64,000 nt of DNA from Methylovorus sp. MM2 (GCF_001648895.1 NZ_LXUF01000011.1:186001-250000), one strand, 5' to 3'. Positions 36,394 through 45,614 are shown, counted from the stretch's first letter. Numbers and translations are program-made. Notes: generated by a model not told the origin, from the sequence alone.

Positions 36394-37098
36394 ATGCGTA
36401 GCATCATGTTTACAATACTGCTTTCGATCTTATGTGGCTCAAGCGCATATGCGTTAGAACCCGTTCTTACAGGCAAACCACAAGTAGAGATACAAACCAA
36501 TAAAGGCAGCTTTGTTGTAGAGCTTTACCCTGAAAAAGCCCCGCAGACCGTCAATAACTTCCTCAAATACGTAGAGGCTGATTTTTACAAAGGCACCATC
36601 TTTCATCGCGTGATGAAAAACTTTATGGTGCAGGGTGGCGGATTAACTGTAGATCTAAAAGATAAGTCTACCTATAGCCCTATCATCAATGAATCCAACA
36701 ACGGGCTGAAGAATGAAGTCGGAACGCTATCCATGGCACGCGCGTTTGCTTCAGACTCCGCAACATCCCAATTCTTTATCAATCTATCTGACAACAAATT
36801 CCTTAATTTCTACAAGCCTGACCCGCATTACATTGGTTATTGCGTATTTGGCAAGGTGGTTCGCGGGCTTGATATCATCCAACGCATTGGCACAGCACCC
36901 ACGCAAGAGATCGGTCTGAACAAAAACGTACCAATAGAACCTGTTATCATTGAAAAAGTAACGTTATTGGAAGCGCCAATACCGATTGAAGAGCATCTGC
37001 TGGTGACACCGCCAGACGCTCCAAAGAAAAAACCCAGCAAAGCAAAACCGATTAAAACAGACGCTTCAAAAGCTACATCAAAAGGAAAAACACCGTGA
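36394..37098 (+). CDS. ppiA: Periplasmic peptidyl-prolyl cis-trans isomerase (cyclophilin)
   Basis: A 234-residue cyclophilin with a signal peptide (MFTILLSILCGSSAYA). The catalytic core has IFHRVMKNFMVQGGG (Arg and Phe of the active site), DSATSQFFINLSDN and the HYIGYCVFGKVV strand. It speeds folding of exported proteins at prolines. A Lys/Pro/Ala-rich tail of about 40 residues (DAPKKKPSKAKPIKTD onward) is unusual for PpiA and may bind the wall or anionic surfaces. A GGAGGAG ribosome site precedes the ATG. Its stop overlaps the next start (GTGA). Confidence 0.92.
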   Translation: MRSIMFTILLSILCGSSAYALEPVLTGKPQVEIQTNKGSFVVELYPEKAPQTVNNFLKYVEADFYKGTIFHRVMKNFMVQGGGLTVDLKDKSTYSPIINESNNGLKNEVGTLSMARAFASDSATSQFFINLSDNKFLNFYKPDPHYIGYCVFGKVVRGLDIIQRIGTAPTQEIGLNKNVPIEPVIIEKVTLLEAPIPIEEHLLVTPPDAPKKKPSKAKPIKTDASKATSKGKTP

Positions 37099-37586
37099 TT
37101 AAACTCTATACCAACTTTGGCGAAATTACTCTAGAACTGGATGCTGAGAAAGCACCGATTACCGTTGCCAACTTTATTGAATACGTAAACAAAGGCTTTT
37201 ACACCAATGTCATTTTTCATCGTGTGATCCCTGGCTTTATGGTGCAAGGTGGTGGGTTTGATACTGACATGAAGCAAAAACCAACAGATGCGCCGATTAA
37301 AAATGAAGCAAACAATGGCCTCAAAAATGATAAATATACAGTCGCCATGGCACGTACACCGAACCCTGATTCAGCCAGCAGCCAGTTCTTTATCAATGTG
37401 AATGACAATGACTTCCTGAATTTCACCGCACCCACTTCTTCTGGCTGGGGATATGCTGTTTTCGGAAAAGTAACTGAAGGCACCGATATCGTAGATAAAA
37501 TCACAAAAGTAAAGACTGGTAGCAAGCTTGGTCATCAGGATGTTCCTGTAGAACCAGTGATTATCGAACGTGCAGAAGTCATTTAG
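37095..37586 (+). CDS. ppiB: Cytosolic peptidyl-prolyl cis-trans isomerase (cyclophilin B)
   Basis: A 163-residue cyclophilin without a signal peptide, starting at GTG that overlaps the ppiA stop by four bases, so translation is coupled. The active site is VIFHRVIPGFMVQGGG, with ASSQFFINVNDNDFLN and GWGYAVFGKVTEG, a near-textbook PpiB. It is the cytoplasmic partner of the exported paralogue upstream; the two probably arose by duplication. Confidence 0.95.
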   Translation: MIKLYTNFGEITLELDAEKAPITVANFIEYVNKGFYTNVIFHRVIPGFMVQGGGFDTDMKQKPTDAPIKNEANNGLKNDKYTVAMARTPNPDSASSQFFINVNDNDFLNFTAPTSSGWGYAVFGKVTEGTDIVDKITKVKTGSKLGHQDVPVEPVIIERAEVI

Positions 37587-37611
37587 TACGTTACTAAATC
37601 GCTAAACCACT

Positions 37612-38358
37612 ATGTCAGATATCGGGAATGTCAATAGTTTTAGTCTATTCATTTCCGATCTACATCTCTGCCATACTAGGCCCGCCATCACAGCGCAATT
37701 CATCGCGTTTCTAGCTTCAACCGCTAAGGATGCCGAAGCACTTTATATTCTGGGTGATTTTTTTGAATATTGGGCAGGAGATGATGATATTGCAGACGCA
37801 CATCATCAACACATCATCGGCGCCTTAAAAGGCTTGAGTAGTTCCGGTACTAAGATATTTTTTATGCACGGCAATCGTGACTTTCTCATCGCAGATATCT
37901 TTGCCGCCTCCGCAGGGCTAACTCTGCTACCAGACCCCACTTTGCTAGAAGTTTACGGCAAACGTATATTGCTGAGTCATGGCGATACACTATGTACTGA
38001 TGATCTGGATTACCAAGCCTTTCGTAAACAGGTTCGTGCACCTGCGTGGCAAAAGGCTTTTTTGGACCAGCCCCTTGCCACTAGGAAAGCGCAGATAGAG
38101 GCATTAAGGCAACGCAGTGAGTCCGAGAAGTCATATAAAAACGAAAGCATCATGGATGTAAATCCAGATGCCGTGCATACTTTACTTCGAGATTTTGATT
38201 ACCCTGAAATCTTGATTCATGGGCATACACATCGCCCAGCACTTCATCAGCTGACGTATGATGGCCATACCAGTGAACGCTGGGTGTTAGGTGACTGGTA
38301 CGAGCAAGGAAGCTGCCTTAGACTTGATAAAACAGGTTGCAAGAACATTGCGATCTAA
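37612..38358 (+). CDS. lpxH: UDP-2,3-diacylglucosamine diphosphatase
   Basis: A 248-residue metallophosphoesterase that cleaves UDP-diacylglucosamine to lipid X in lipid A synthesis. Metal ligands are seen in LFISDLHLCH, LGDFFEYWAGDD, HGNRDFLI, LLSHGDTLCTDD and HGHTHRPALH, in the order of LpxH. The enzyme sits on the inner membrane surface. It follows ppiB by 25 bases, a recurring neighbourhood in betaproteobacteria. Confidence 0.95.
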   Translation: MSDIGNVNSFSLFISDLHLCHTRPAITAQFIAFLASTAKDAEALYILGDFFEYWAGDDDIADAHHQHIIGALKGLSSSGTKIFFMHGNRDFLIADIFAASAGLTLLPDPTLLEVYGKRILLSHGDTLCTDDLDYQAFRKQVRAPAWQKAFLDQPLATRKAQIEALRQRSESEKSYKNESIMDVNPDAVHTLLRDFDYPEILIHGHTHRPALHQLTYDGHTSERWVLGDWYEQGSCLRLDKTGCKNIAI

Positions 38359-38380
38359 CAAAACCATGTGATGGTTAGCG

Positions 38381-38656
38381 ATGGATGCCATGAAAAAAAT
38401 CATTGTCTGCGTCAAATCACGTGCCAGCCAGCATCAACCTTCATGTGCTGCCAGAGGCAGTGAGGCTATTGCAGACCAATTAGAACAACTGATCATTAAC
38501 AGTAAATTGGCAATTCAGATCGAGCGTTTTAAATGTTTGGGATGTTGTGAGCAAGGCCCGAATATGAGGCTGGCGCCGTTCGGAAAATTCTACCACCAGA
38601 TGACACAGGATGACCTGCCAAGCCTGATGTTAGAACTGGCAGCGCTCTCCAAATAA
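38381..38656 (+). CDS. Small thioredoxin-like [2Fe-2S] ferredoxin-domain protein
   Basis: A 91-residue protein with four Cys-containing positions arranged as in thioredoxin-like 2Fe-2S domains: a Cys near the N-terminus (IIVCVKSRASQ), Cys in QPSCAARGSEA, then FKCLGCCEQGPNMRLAP. Family members bind a 2Fe-2S cluster, but their role here is unknown. Met-1 or Met-4 could be the start; neither has a strong ribosome site. Probably the last gene of the cyclophilin-lpxH operon. Confidence 0.72.
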   Translation: MDAMKKIIVCVKSRASQHQPSCAARGSEAIADQLEQLIINSKLAIQIERFKCLGCCEQGPNMRLAPFGKFYHQMTQDDLPSLMLELAALSK

Positions 38657-38679
38657 GCTATTCAGCATTGGGGGTTGGG

Positions 38680-40305
38680 CTAAGGAATGTACCCAGGAAT
38701 CGCCGCTTCGTCGACCTCATCAACCTGCTCTGGCTGTAAAAAATTCTCGGCATATCGCAGATAAACTTTTTCCCGCACGAAGATATCAAACAGATCCGGA
38801 TCAATATGTTGATCCAATTTCATTTTGCCCAGAATAAAAAGTGATTCAGACAATGTCTTCGCTTTTTTATAGGGACGATCACGAGAAGTAAGCGCCTCAA
38901 AAATATCTGCGATTCCCATGATACGCGCGGGCACAGACATTTGCTCTCTAGTTAGCCCTCGCGGATAACCCTTGCCATCCATACGTTCATGGTGACCACC
39001 CGCATATTCAGGGACGCGCTTCAAGTCTTTAGGGTATGGCAGGGATTCCAGCATATTGATTGTCACATCAATATGGTTATTAATCACAGTACGCTCTTCT
39101 GTCGTTAATGTGCCTCTAGCAATATTCAGATTATAAATCTCATCCTTACTGAGGAAGTCCACACGCTTACCATCACTGCCATGCAACCTGTATCTGGCGA
39201 TTTCATGCACACGTTGTTGATCTTCAGAGGTCATGAATTCACCACCGAAATTGGCATTACGTAAAAAATCGCGGTCTGCGTCAGCCTGCTGCTTAAAGGC
39301 ATGAAGCTCTGATTCAAGAATATCAAAATCGGCTGGCTTGCCACTTTTAAGAAGATTCAACTGTTTACGCAACATGTCGTTTTCGGCTTGTTGCTTAAGC
39401 AGTTCAAAACGCTGATCCACCAAATGGATACGATCAAAAATCGTTGAGAGTTTGGTGGGTTTATCCATCACCGATTCAGGGGTGGTGACCTTGCCACAAT
39501 CATGCAACCAAGCCGCGATACGGAGTTCGTATATCTCTTTCTCGCTGAGTGAGAATTCTTTCAATGGGCCTACATTATTCCTGCACACTGCATCGGCGAG
39601 TAGCATGGTCAGTTCTGGCACTCTGCGACAATGCCCCCCTGTATAGGGAGACTTTTCATCGATCGCATCTGCAATCAACTCTATGAATGACTCGAATAAA
39701 TTCTTAAGACCTTCGATCAGATTATGATTAGTCAATGCCACAGCTGCTTGCGAAGCAAGGGATGCGACTAACTGCTGATTCTGCTCTGAGAACGCAATGA
39801 TCTCATGTGTCACGGGATCAATGGCATTGATAAGCTGAAGTACACCAATGATCTCATTCTCATGATTTTTCATTGGGATAGTTAGAAAGGATTTGGAACG
39901 ATAGCCTGTATTCTGGTCGAATTTACGCGTGCCGGAGAAATCAAAACCTTCTGCCTCATAAGCATCTTCGACATTGACCAAGCGATCCTCAAGAACCGCA
40001 TAAGCCGCCACCATATTGATATTCGGTGTACCGTCTTCAAGATACAAAGGCAATGCCGGAAATTGGATCTCTTTACCGGTTGTCCCCCCAAGCGCAATGC
40101 CTAGGGTGTCAGTACGCACGATCTCAAACTTAAGGCGGTTATCTTCTGTAACGGTATAAAGGGTGCCGCCATCTGCATTGGTAATCTCTTTTGCACCAAG
40201 CAGTATCATCTCTAGCAAGCGCTGGTTATCCCGCTCAGCAGACAGCGCGATACCAATCGCATTCAAGCGTTCTAATTGCTTAAGTAGTTCTCGCTGGCCA
40301 GCCAT
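38680..40305 (-). CDS. GAF and HD-GYP domain protein (putative cyclic-di-GMP phosphodiesterase)
   Basis: A 541-residue cytosolic protein. Residues 15-190 are a GAF sensor domain (GGTLYTVTEDNRLKFEIVRT). The HD-GYP domain follows with GGHCRRVPELTMLLADA, WLHDCGKV (HD pair) and GGHHERMDGKGYPRGL (the GYP motif), then GIADIFEALTSRDRPY. About 110 residues with a Gln/Glu-rich coiled coil and a second block are inserted between HD and GYP, which is uncommon. HD-GYP enzymes hydrolyse cyclic-di-GMP. Last gene of the kinase/phosphatase/FHA run, 123 bases after the FHA gene. Confidence 0.87.
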   Translation of the reverse strand: MAGQRELLKQLERLNAIGIALSAERDNQRLLEMILLGAKEITNADGGTLYTVTEDNRLKFEIVRTDTLGIALGGTTGKEIQFPALPLYLEDGTPNINMVAAYAVLEDRLVNVEDAYEAEGFDFSGTRKFDQNTGYRSKSFLTIPMKNHENEIIGVLQLINAIDPVTHEIIAFSEQNQQLVASLASQAAVALTNHNLIEGLKNLFESFIELIADAIDEKSPYTGGHCRRVPELTMLLADAVCRNNVGPLKEFSLSEKEIYELRIAAWLHDCGKVTTPESVMDKPTKLSTIFDRIHLVDQRFELLKQQAENDMLRKQLNLLKSGKPADFDILESELHAFKQQADADRDFLRNANFGGEFMTSEDQQRVHEIARYRLHGSDGKRVDFLSKDEIYNLNIARGTLTTEERTVINNHIDVTINMLESLPYPKDLKRVPEYAGGHHERMDGKGYPRGLTREQMSVPARIMGIADIFEALTSRDRPYKKAKTLSESLFILGKMKLDQHIDPDLFDIFVREKVYLRYAENFLQPEQVDEVDEAAIPGYIP

Positions 40306-40338
40306 TTAGCAGTTTCAGTGGCTATGCGATTGAGTCAA

Positions 40339-40405
40339 ATTGCATGATCATACTGTTCCTATCACAACAGCAAGCGAGGGAAATAGCAATAAGACATCAT
40401 GCAAT
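40339..40405. repeat. 10-base inverted repeat between FHA and HD-GYP genes
   Basis: ATTGCATGAT (40339-40348) and ATCATGCAAT (40396-40405) are exact reverse complements, 47 bases apart, in the gap before the HD-GYP gene. They could be paired operator half-sites or a looped RNA stem. Confidence 0.5.
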
Positions 40406-40428
40406 CCCCAACAAGCTACACTACTAGA

Positions 40429-41148
40429 CTAGCTAGCCCCTAAATAGAACTCCATTTTAACGCCGGCAATCTCAACAACATCATGATCATTCAGTGGATG
40501 CGCCTGTGCGCCTACCGAATTGCCATTGACCACAGGATGCGTCTGGCCTTCCACATGGGTAATAAAATACCCTTGAGGCCGCTTGGTAATAACCGCGACT
40601 TGCACACCCGGTTTACCTAAGGTAGTCAACGCTTTATTTAATACAAGCTCTTTACCCATGCTTGGACCATTCAAGACCTGCACACGCCCCACAATAGAAG
40701 ACTCAGCCGCAGCTGGTTGTGCCGGTGCGGGGGATTGTGTAACAGGTTGCACGGGTTTAGGTGTATCAGCCACTGGCACTGCTGCTTTTGCTGACATGGG
40801 GCGAATGATCATGGTCTTCTCAAAATCTTCCGGACTACTTCCCATGCCGGTGCTGATCGCTTTGTCATTGATATATTTCAGCTGATATTTGCCGAACTCG
40901 ATGAGGTCCGCATGTTGTAGCACATGCTTCTTGATGGCCTTGCCATTGACTAAAGTGCCGTTGGTGCTACCAAGATCTTCAAGAAACGAATCATTCCCGA
41001 TCGTGACAATCGCAGCGTGCTCGCCACTCACCGCCAGGTTATCGATATGAATATCATTGGTCGATCTGCGACCGACCGTCATTCGATCTTTATCAAGCGG
41101 AAACTCGCCCAGAAAAGCCCCGTCCAAAGAAAAAATCAGCTTCGCCAT
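40429..41148 (-). CDS. Protein with two FHA domains
   Basis: A 239-residue cytosolic protein. The N-terminal FHA domain (residues 5-95) keeps the phosphothreonine-binding residues in GRRSTNDIHIDNLAVSGEHA and LGSTNGTLVNG. The C-terminal one (residues 150-239) is recognisable by fold pattern but has lost the canonical Arg/Ser-His residues. The linker carries EKTMIIRP, a plausible phosphothreonine site, and a Pro/Ala-rich stretch. FHA proteins read phosphothreonines made by Ser/Thr kinases; one is encoded two genes upstream. Gap to the phosphatase gene is 12 bases. Confidence 0.9.
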   Translation of the reverse strand: MAKLIFSLDGAFLGEFPLDKDRMTVGRRSTNDIHIDNLAVSGEHAAIVTIGNDSFLEDLGSTNGTLVNGKAIKKHVLQHADLIEFGKYQLKYINDKAISTGMGSSPEDFEKTMIIRPMSAKAAVPVADTPKPVQPVTQSPAPAQPAAAESSIVGRVQVLNGPSMGKELVLNKALTTLGKPGVQVAVITKRPQGYFITHVEGQTHPVVNGNSVGAQAHPLNDHDVVEIAGVKMEFYLGAS

Positions 41149-41160
41149 GTTCTATCCTGC

Positions 41161-41985
41161 TTATTTTAACCAATTGAAAAAATTGTCATACCAAGTACGC
41201 TCAATTGCAAAGGGCTTGAGGATCTTAATCAGTATGACAGAAATATTGTCTTTGCCGCCCGCATCATTTGCCATTTGAATCAGTTGATTAGCCACTAACT
41301 CAAGATTAGCACTTAATGTGCCAATGGTTGAACTAATCTCTTCATCACTGACCAAATCCGTCAATCCATCAGAGCACAGCATATAGATGTCATTCACTTC
41401 TACGTCATGCTCATGAAGTTCTAAATCAACGCTTGGGTCTATTCCCAGCGCCCTTGTGACCAAGTTCTTATTATTTGAGAACTTGGCCTGCTCAGGCGTG
41501 ATTAGGCCGGATTTAAGCTGCTCCTGCAATAAAGAGTGATCCTCAGTAATCTGCTGCAACTCGCCAGCACGCAGCCTGTACATACGCGAATCACCGATGT
41601 GCCCTGCTAGTAATTTGTTATTGGTGAATAAACCGACAACCAGCGTTGTACCCATACCCGCACATTGCGGTTGATCCTGCGAAACGTTATAGATGGATTC
41701 ATTTGCCTTGGCGACGGCATCAATGATCAGCAGACTTTCGGCCTGCATGCCACTAACTGCATCTGTCTCACCGGGCTCAAGCTCCTGCATCGTTTCTTTA
41801 AGTTCAGCAACGATAGTCAATACAGCAATCTCGCTGGCAACCTCGCCAGCCTTGTAGCCGCCCATGCCATCAGCGAGGACAACCAAGCCAATCTCAGCAT
41901 CACTCGCAATGGAATCTTCGTTATGTTCACGCCGCTGCCCAACATCTGTTAGACGCACGATTTCCAAATGATTAGTCAAATCCAT
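41161..41985 (-). CDS. PP2C-family protein Ser/Thr phosphatase
   Basis: A 274-residue cytosolic phosphatase. The metal-binding motifs are complete: VGQRREHNEDSI, VVLADGMGGYKAGEVAS, HIGDSRMYRLRAGEL, CSDGLTDLV and GGKDNISVILIKIL. It removes phosphates placed by the partner kinase, as Stp/PstP enzymes do. It starts one base after the kinase gene stop, so the two are translated together. Confidence 0.95.
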   Translation of the reverse strand: MDLTNHLEIVRLTDVGQRREHNEDSIASDAEIGLVVLADGMGGYKAGEVASEIAVLTIVAELKETMQELEPGETDAVSGMQAESLLIIDAVAKANESIYNVSQDQPQCAGMGTTLVVGLFTNNKLLAGHIGDSRMYRLRAGELQQITEDHSLLQEQLKSGLITPEQAKFSNNKNLVTRALGIDPSVDLELHEHDVEVNDIYMLCSDGLTDLVSDEEISSTIGTLSANLELVANQLIQMANDAGGKDNISVILIKILKPFAIERTWYDNFFNWLK

Positions 41986-41986
41986 A

Positions 41987-44518
41987 TCAGCCTGCCTGAC
42001 TCATTGCTTGACGAATATCAGCCGCGATCTCTGAGCCGCGCGCATAACGTTTATCGATATCTTTTTCCAGCATACGGTCAATGATGGCAGATAACGCTTC
42101 AGGTAGATTCGCATTCACTGTTCTGATCGGCTCATGCTCTTCATTAGCAATCTTGAACATCAAGCTCGCCATCGAATCACCAGTAAATGGTAATTGGCCC
42201 GTCGTCATCTGGTATAACATCACACCTAGAGAGAACAAATCTGAGCGGCCATCTACTTTCTTACCAGCGAGCTGTTCAGGCGACATGTAGCTTGGCGTAC
42301 CTAATACCATCCCGGTTTTAGTCTTGGATGAATCAGTGATACGCGCAATACCAAAGTCAGTGACTTTCACGCTTCCCGTTTCTGGCTCGTACATGATGTT
42401 TGCAGGCTTGATATCGCGATGCACAACACTCTCTTTATGTGCATAATCAAGTGCATCTGCCGTTTTTGCTACGATATCCAATACTTTCTCAAGGGGTAGC
42501 AAGTTATCAGGCTTGGTATATGGCGCAAGATCCTTGCCCTTAAGAAATTCCATCGCGATAAAGGCAAGGTCATGTTCCTCACCAGCGTCATACATCGTAA
42601 CGATATTCGGGTGATTCAAGCGACCAGCTGTCTCAGCCTCACGGAAAAAGCGCTCTTTAACTTCCTCAAGCTCATCCGGCTCGAATTCTTGCGCAAGGGC
42701 CATGGTCTTGATCGCCACGACACGGCCGATTTTTGGATCTTTACCCAGATACACAACGCCCATCGCGCCCTTGCCTAGTTCTTTTTCAACCTGATAACGG
42801 CCCAGCATAGGCTTCTCGACTGAGCCATCTTCCAAAATCATCGTGCTGGAGTTGCTACGTACACTGCCGGAACCGCCAAGAATGACTGTTTCAGCCATGG
42901 CGCGCGAGCGGGCAAGACGTTGTTCGAGATCTTTATATTTAGGATTGAAATCTGCCATATAGGCAAAAACCGATTCAGCTTTATTGAATTGACGCTTACG
43001 CTCAAAATCCAGTGCTAAATTGTAGAGTACATCCATCACGCTATCGTCCATCGGGCACTTGCGTAAGCGATCAAACGCCATATCCAGTTGTCCTTGGCTT
43101 TGGAACATCAGCGCCAAGTTACGATTACTTTCAGCAGATTCAGCCTCGGATCTAGCTTTGCCTTTTTCTGTCATCAAGAAGCGTTTAGTGGTCAATAAGG
43201 CATGACCAACAACTAACAGGGTTGCAGGAATCATCAGTTGCAGCCATAAACCATATTGCGTCATGAGCACGAAATGGGCGGCAACAAGTGTAACAAACAA
43301 GCCAATGGTAATCGCAGCAGCTGTACCCGCTTTTAGCTTATGCAAAAGTACTGTGAGGTATAGCGCAATGAGCAACCACGCAGCTTTCTCGACCCAGAAA
43401 GCCCAAGCAGGCGCGACAAAGAAATCTTCATTCAGAATACTGGCGACGGAGTGCGCCAATATCTCAATAGGACGCATATTGGCTGAGATTGGCGTTACTT
43501 GACTATCACCGACACCGGCAGCCGTTGCACCTATCAATACGATACGGTCACGATACTTTTCCAAAGGAATCTTACCGCTGTAGACGTCATAAAAAGAATC
43601 TACTGGGAATGCAGCATGGCCATCATGATCTGCATAAAAGAAGGTATTCATCTGTAAGAACGAATCAGTCGTGATATTGAGCTTTCCCAATTTGACACCT
43701 TCGCCCAAACGCACTTGAATATCCTTAACGGTCAGGTTCAGATATTTAGCAGCAATCTGCAAAGATAAAGCAGGGTAATACTGGTCGTAATAGGCCAAGA
43801 CTAAAGGCTCTGAACGGATGGCGCCATCAACATCAGGACTAGCGTTAAGATGCCCGATAGCTGCGGCGCTCTCGCCAACCTGTGGAATAGGCGAGAATGC
43901 AGCAATCGTTGGGATCGGTAACATACCAGACTCTTCAGCACCGACTTTATCTATGATCTTAGACAAGCTGTTCTTGAGCACATAGTCAGGCAATGGCTTA
44001 TCAGGATTGCCACGCGGCTCACCCACTACAAATGGCATCGCCACCACGACGTCCGTCGCATTTTTGAAACTCTCGGCCAATTTCGCATCAGCATCTAAGG
44101 CGGTCTTAGCATCTTTGATTAGCGCATCAAGCTCTGTGGTTTCAGGTAAAGCTGCAAAACTTGGGGTGTTGGTAACGTAGTCGGAAAGCTTGTTGATATA
44201 AGCCAAGCCAGGATCGAGTTGGGGTTCAATAAAGAAGACACTATTACCGATGACTTTGGCATGGGCTGTAGTCAGCATATCGGTCATTTTGGCATGCACA
44301 TCGCGCGACCATGGCCAGCGACCTATATTTGAGATACTTTGATCATCAATCGCGATAATTGCGATCTTATCCCCGGGATTACGGGATGATGCTTTTACAC
44401 CAAGATCATAAGCGATGCGTTCGAGGCTTTGCAGTAAAGCCGTGCCACCAGCGAAAAGGAATAACAGGGAGATCACTACCCCTGCAAACCAATCGGATTT
44501 CCAGAAGGTCTTTTTCAA
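41987..44518 (-). CDS. CHASE2-domain receptor Ser/Thr protein kinase
   Basis: An 843-residue membrane receptor kinase. One N-terminal helix is followed by an extracytoplasmic CHASE2 sensor (residues about 33-340, with KIAIIAIDDQSISNIGRWPW). Two or three membrane helices follow (340-435), then a TPR-like helical link (455-540), and a Hanks-type kinase domain (575-840): GKGAMGVVYLG, VAIKTMAL, VHRDIKPANIMY, KVTDFGIARI, GTPSYMSPEQLAGK. The juxtamembrane STMILEDG is a likely autophosphorylation site. Ligand unknown. It heads the operon with PP2C, FHA and HD-GYP genes. Confidence 0.95.
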   Translation of the reverse strand: MKKTFWKSDWFAGVVISLLFLFAGGTALLQSLERIAYDLGVKASSRNPGDKIAIIAIDDQSISNIGRWPWSRDVHAKMTDMLTTAHAKVIGNSVFFIEPQLDPGLAYINKLSDYVTNTPSFAALPETTELDALIKDAKTALDADAKLAESFKNATDVVVAMPFVVGEPRGNPDKPLPDYVLKNSLSKIIDKVGAEESGMLPIPTIAAFSPIPQVGESAAAIGHLNASPDVDGAIRSEPLVLAYYDQYYPALSLQIAAKYLNLTVKDIQVRLGEGVKLGKLNITTDSFLQMNTFFYADHDGHAAFPVDSFYDVYSGKIPLEKYRDRIVLIGATAAGVGDSQVTPISANMRPIEILAHSVASILNEDFFVAPAWAFWVEKAAWLLIALYLTVLLHKLKAGTAAAITIGLFVTLVAAHFVLMTQYGLWLQLMIPATLLVVGHALLTTKRFLMTEKGKARSEAESAESNRNLALMFQSQGQLDMAFDRLRKCPMDDSVMDVLYNLALDFERKRQFNKAESVFAYMADFNPKYKDLEQRLARSRAMAETVILGGSGSVRSNSSTMILEDGSVEKPMLGRYQVEKELGKGAMGVVYLGKDPKIGRVVAIKTMALAQEFEPDELEEVKERFFREAETAGRLNHPNIVTMYDAGEEHDLAFIAMEFLKGKDLAPYTKPDNLLPLEKVLDIVAKTADALDYAHKESVVHRDIKPANIMYEPETGSVKVTDFGIARITDSSKTKTGMVLGTPSYMSPEQLAGKKVDGRSDLFSLGVMLYQMTTGQLPFTGDSMASLMFKIANEEHEPIRTVNANLPEALSAIIDRMLEKDIDKRYARGSEIAADIRQAMSQAG

Positions 44519-44603
44519 ACCTTGCTCCCCTTGTTTGATTTGAGATAACGCGTGTTTTAATTGATTATGCGTTCAACAAATCTGATATTACACGCGATTT
44601 TTT

Positions 44604-44633
44604 TCAAAAAGAAGAGATTAGCTCAAAAAGAAG
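44604..44633. repeat. 11-base direct repeat upstream of the kinase gene
   Basis: TCAAAAAGAAG occurs at 44604-44614 and 44623-44633, with a 19-base period, between nusB and the kinase gene. It could be a regulator binding pair for the kinase operon. Confidence 0.4.
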
Positions 44634-44676
44634 CGATAATTTCTTGAAAACTCAAGATTTAATGCGAATGACAGGC

Positions 44677-45168
44677 CTAATGTGTGACGCGCTTCACTGC
44701 ATTTGAACGCGCTTCATTTGGGCGTGCTTCGGCAGCGAGTTTATCCAGTACGCCATTCACATATTTGTGACCATCAGTACCACCATACAATTTTGCAAGC
44801 TCGACACCCTCGTTGATCGCAACACGATATGGAATGCTAGGATCGAAAATAAGCTCGTAAGCAGCAAGACAGAGTACTGCATGCTCGATTGGGCTTAGCT
44901 CCGCAACAGGACGATCAAGAAAACTCGATAGTCGTTGATCAAGCTCTTCACGTTTTTCAAGCACACCCTCGAGCAATTGGCGGAAATAATCCTCATCAGC
45001 TCTCGCCAAGTCTTCATCATCAGCAAGCACCAGCAGTACTTGCCTTAGAGGGGTCTGGTTCAAAAAGCTATGATACAAACCCTTTAATGCCAACTCTCTT
45101 GATTTACGACGATTCTTACCGGTTTTAGCGGGCTTTGCAGTTGCTGATTTTGTTTTATCTTCACTCAT
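44677..45168 (-). CDS. nusB: Transcription antitermination protein NusB
   Basis: A 163-residue all-helical RNA-binding protein that, with NusE, binds boxA of rRNA leaders. The family pattern is seen in [34 protein letters not shown] and [33 protein letters not shown]. The N-terminus has a basic tail ([17 protein letters not shown]). It overlaps the ribH stop by four bases (ATGA), the common ribH-nusB coupling. Confidence 0.97.
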   Translation of the reverse strand: MSEDKTKSATAKPAKTGKNRRKSRELALKGLYHSFLNQTPLRQVLLVLADDEDLARADEDYFRQLLEGVLEKREELDQRLSSFLDRPVAELSPIEHAVLCLAAYELIFDPSIPYRVAINEGVELAKLYGGTDGHKYVNGVLDKLAAEARPNEARSNAVKRVTH

Positions 45169-45614
45169 AGTTTTTTCAGCAGGTTGACCATTTCAATTGC
45201 TACAGAAGCCGCCTCAGCGCCTTTTACCGAGATTCGATCAAGCGCTTGCTCATCGTTCTCAGTAGTCAGGATAGCGTTAGCGACAGGGACACCCGTGTGA
45301 AGCTGAACTTCAGAAACACCGCGTGCAGATTCGTTTGATACTACTTCAAAATGGTAGGTTTCCCCACGGATGATGGCACCCAGTGCGATCAAAGCATCAT
45401 ATTGCCGACTGATCGCCATTTGCTGCAATACCACGGGAGTCTCCAGTGCGCCAGGCACTGTAGCTAAGGTGATATCGCTATCCGCCACACCCAGCTTGAT
45501 TAACTCAGCCTTACATGCAGCAAGCAGCCCTTGTCCCACATCGCTATTGAAGCGAGAAAGGACGATGCCAATTCTCATGCCGGTGCCGTTTAAGTTAATT
45601 GAAATCTCGTTCAC
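45165..45614 (-). CDS. ribH: 6,7-dimethyl-8-ribityllumazine synthase
   Basis: A 149-residue enzyme of the penultimate step of riboflavin synthesis, forming 60-mer or decameric shells. Motifs are [36 protein letters not shown] and [20 protein letters not shown]. The GTG at 45614 is selected because GGAG lies five bases upstream; an upstream extension to 45794 would overlap tag and has no homology to the family. Other rib genes are not in the window. Confidence 0.95.
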   Translation of the reverse strand: MNEISINLNGTGMRIGIVLSRFNSDVGQGLLAACKAELIKLGVADSDITLATVPGALETPVVLQQMAISRQYDALIALGAIIRGETYHFEVVSNESARGVSEVQLHTGVPVANAILTTENDEQALDRISVKGAEAASVAIEMVNLLKKL

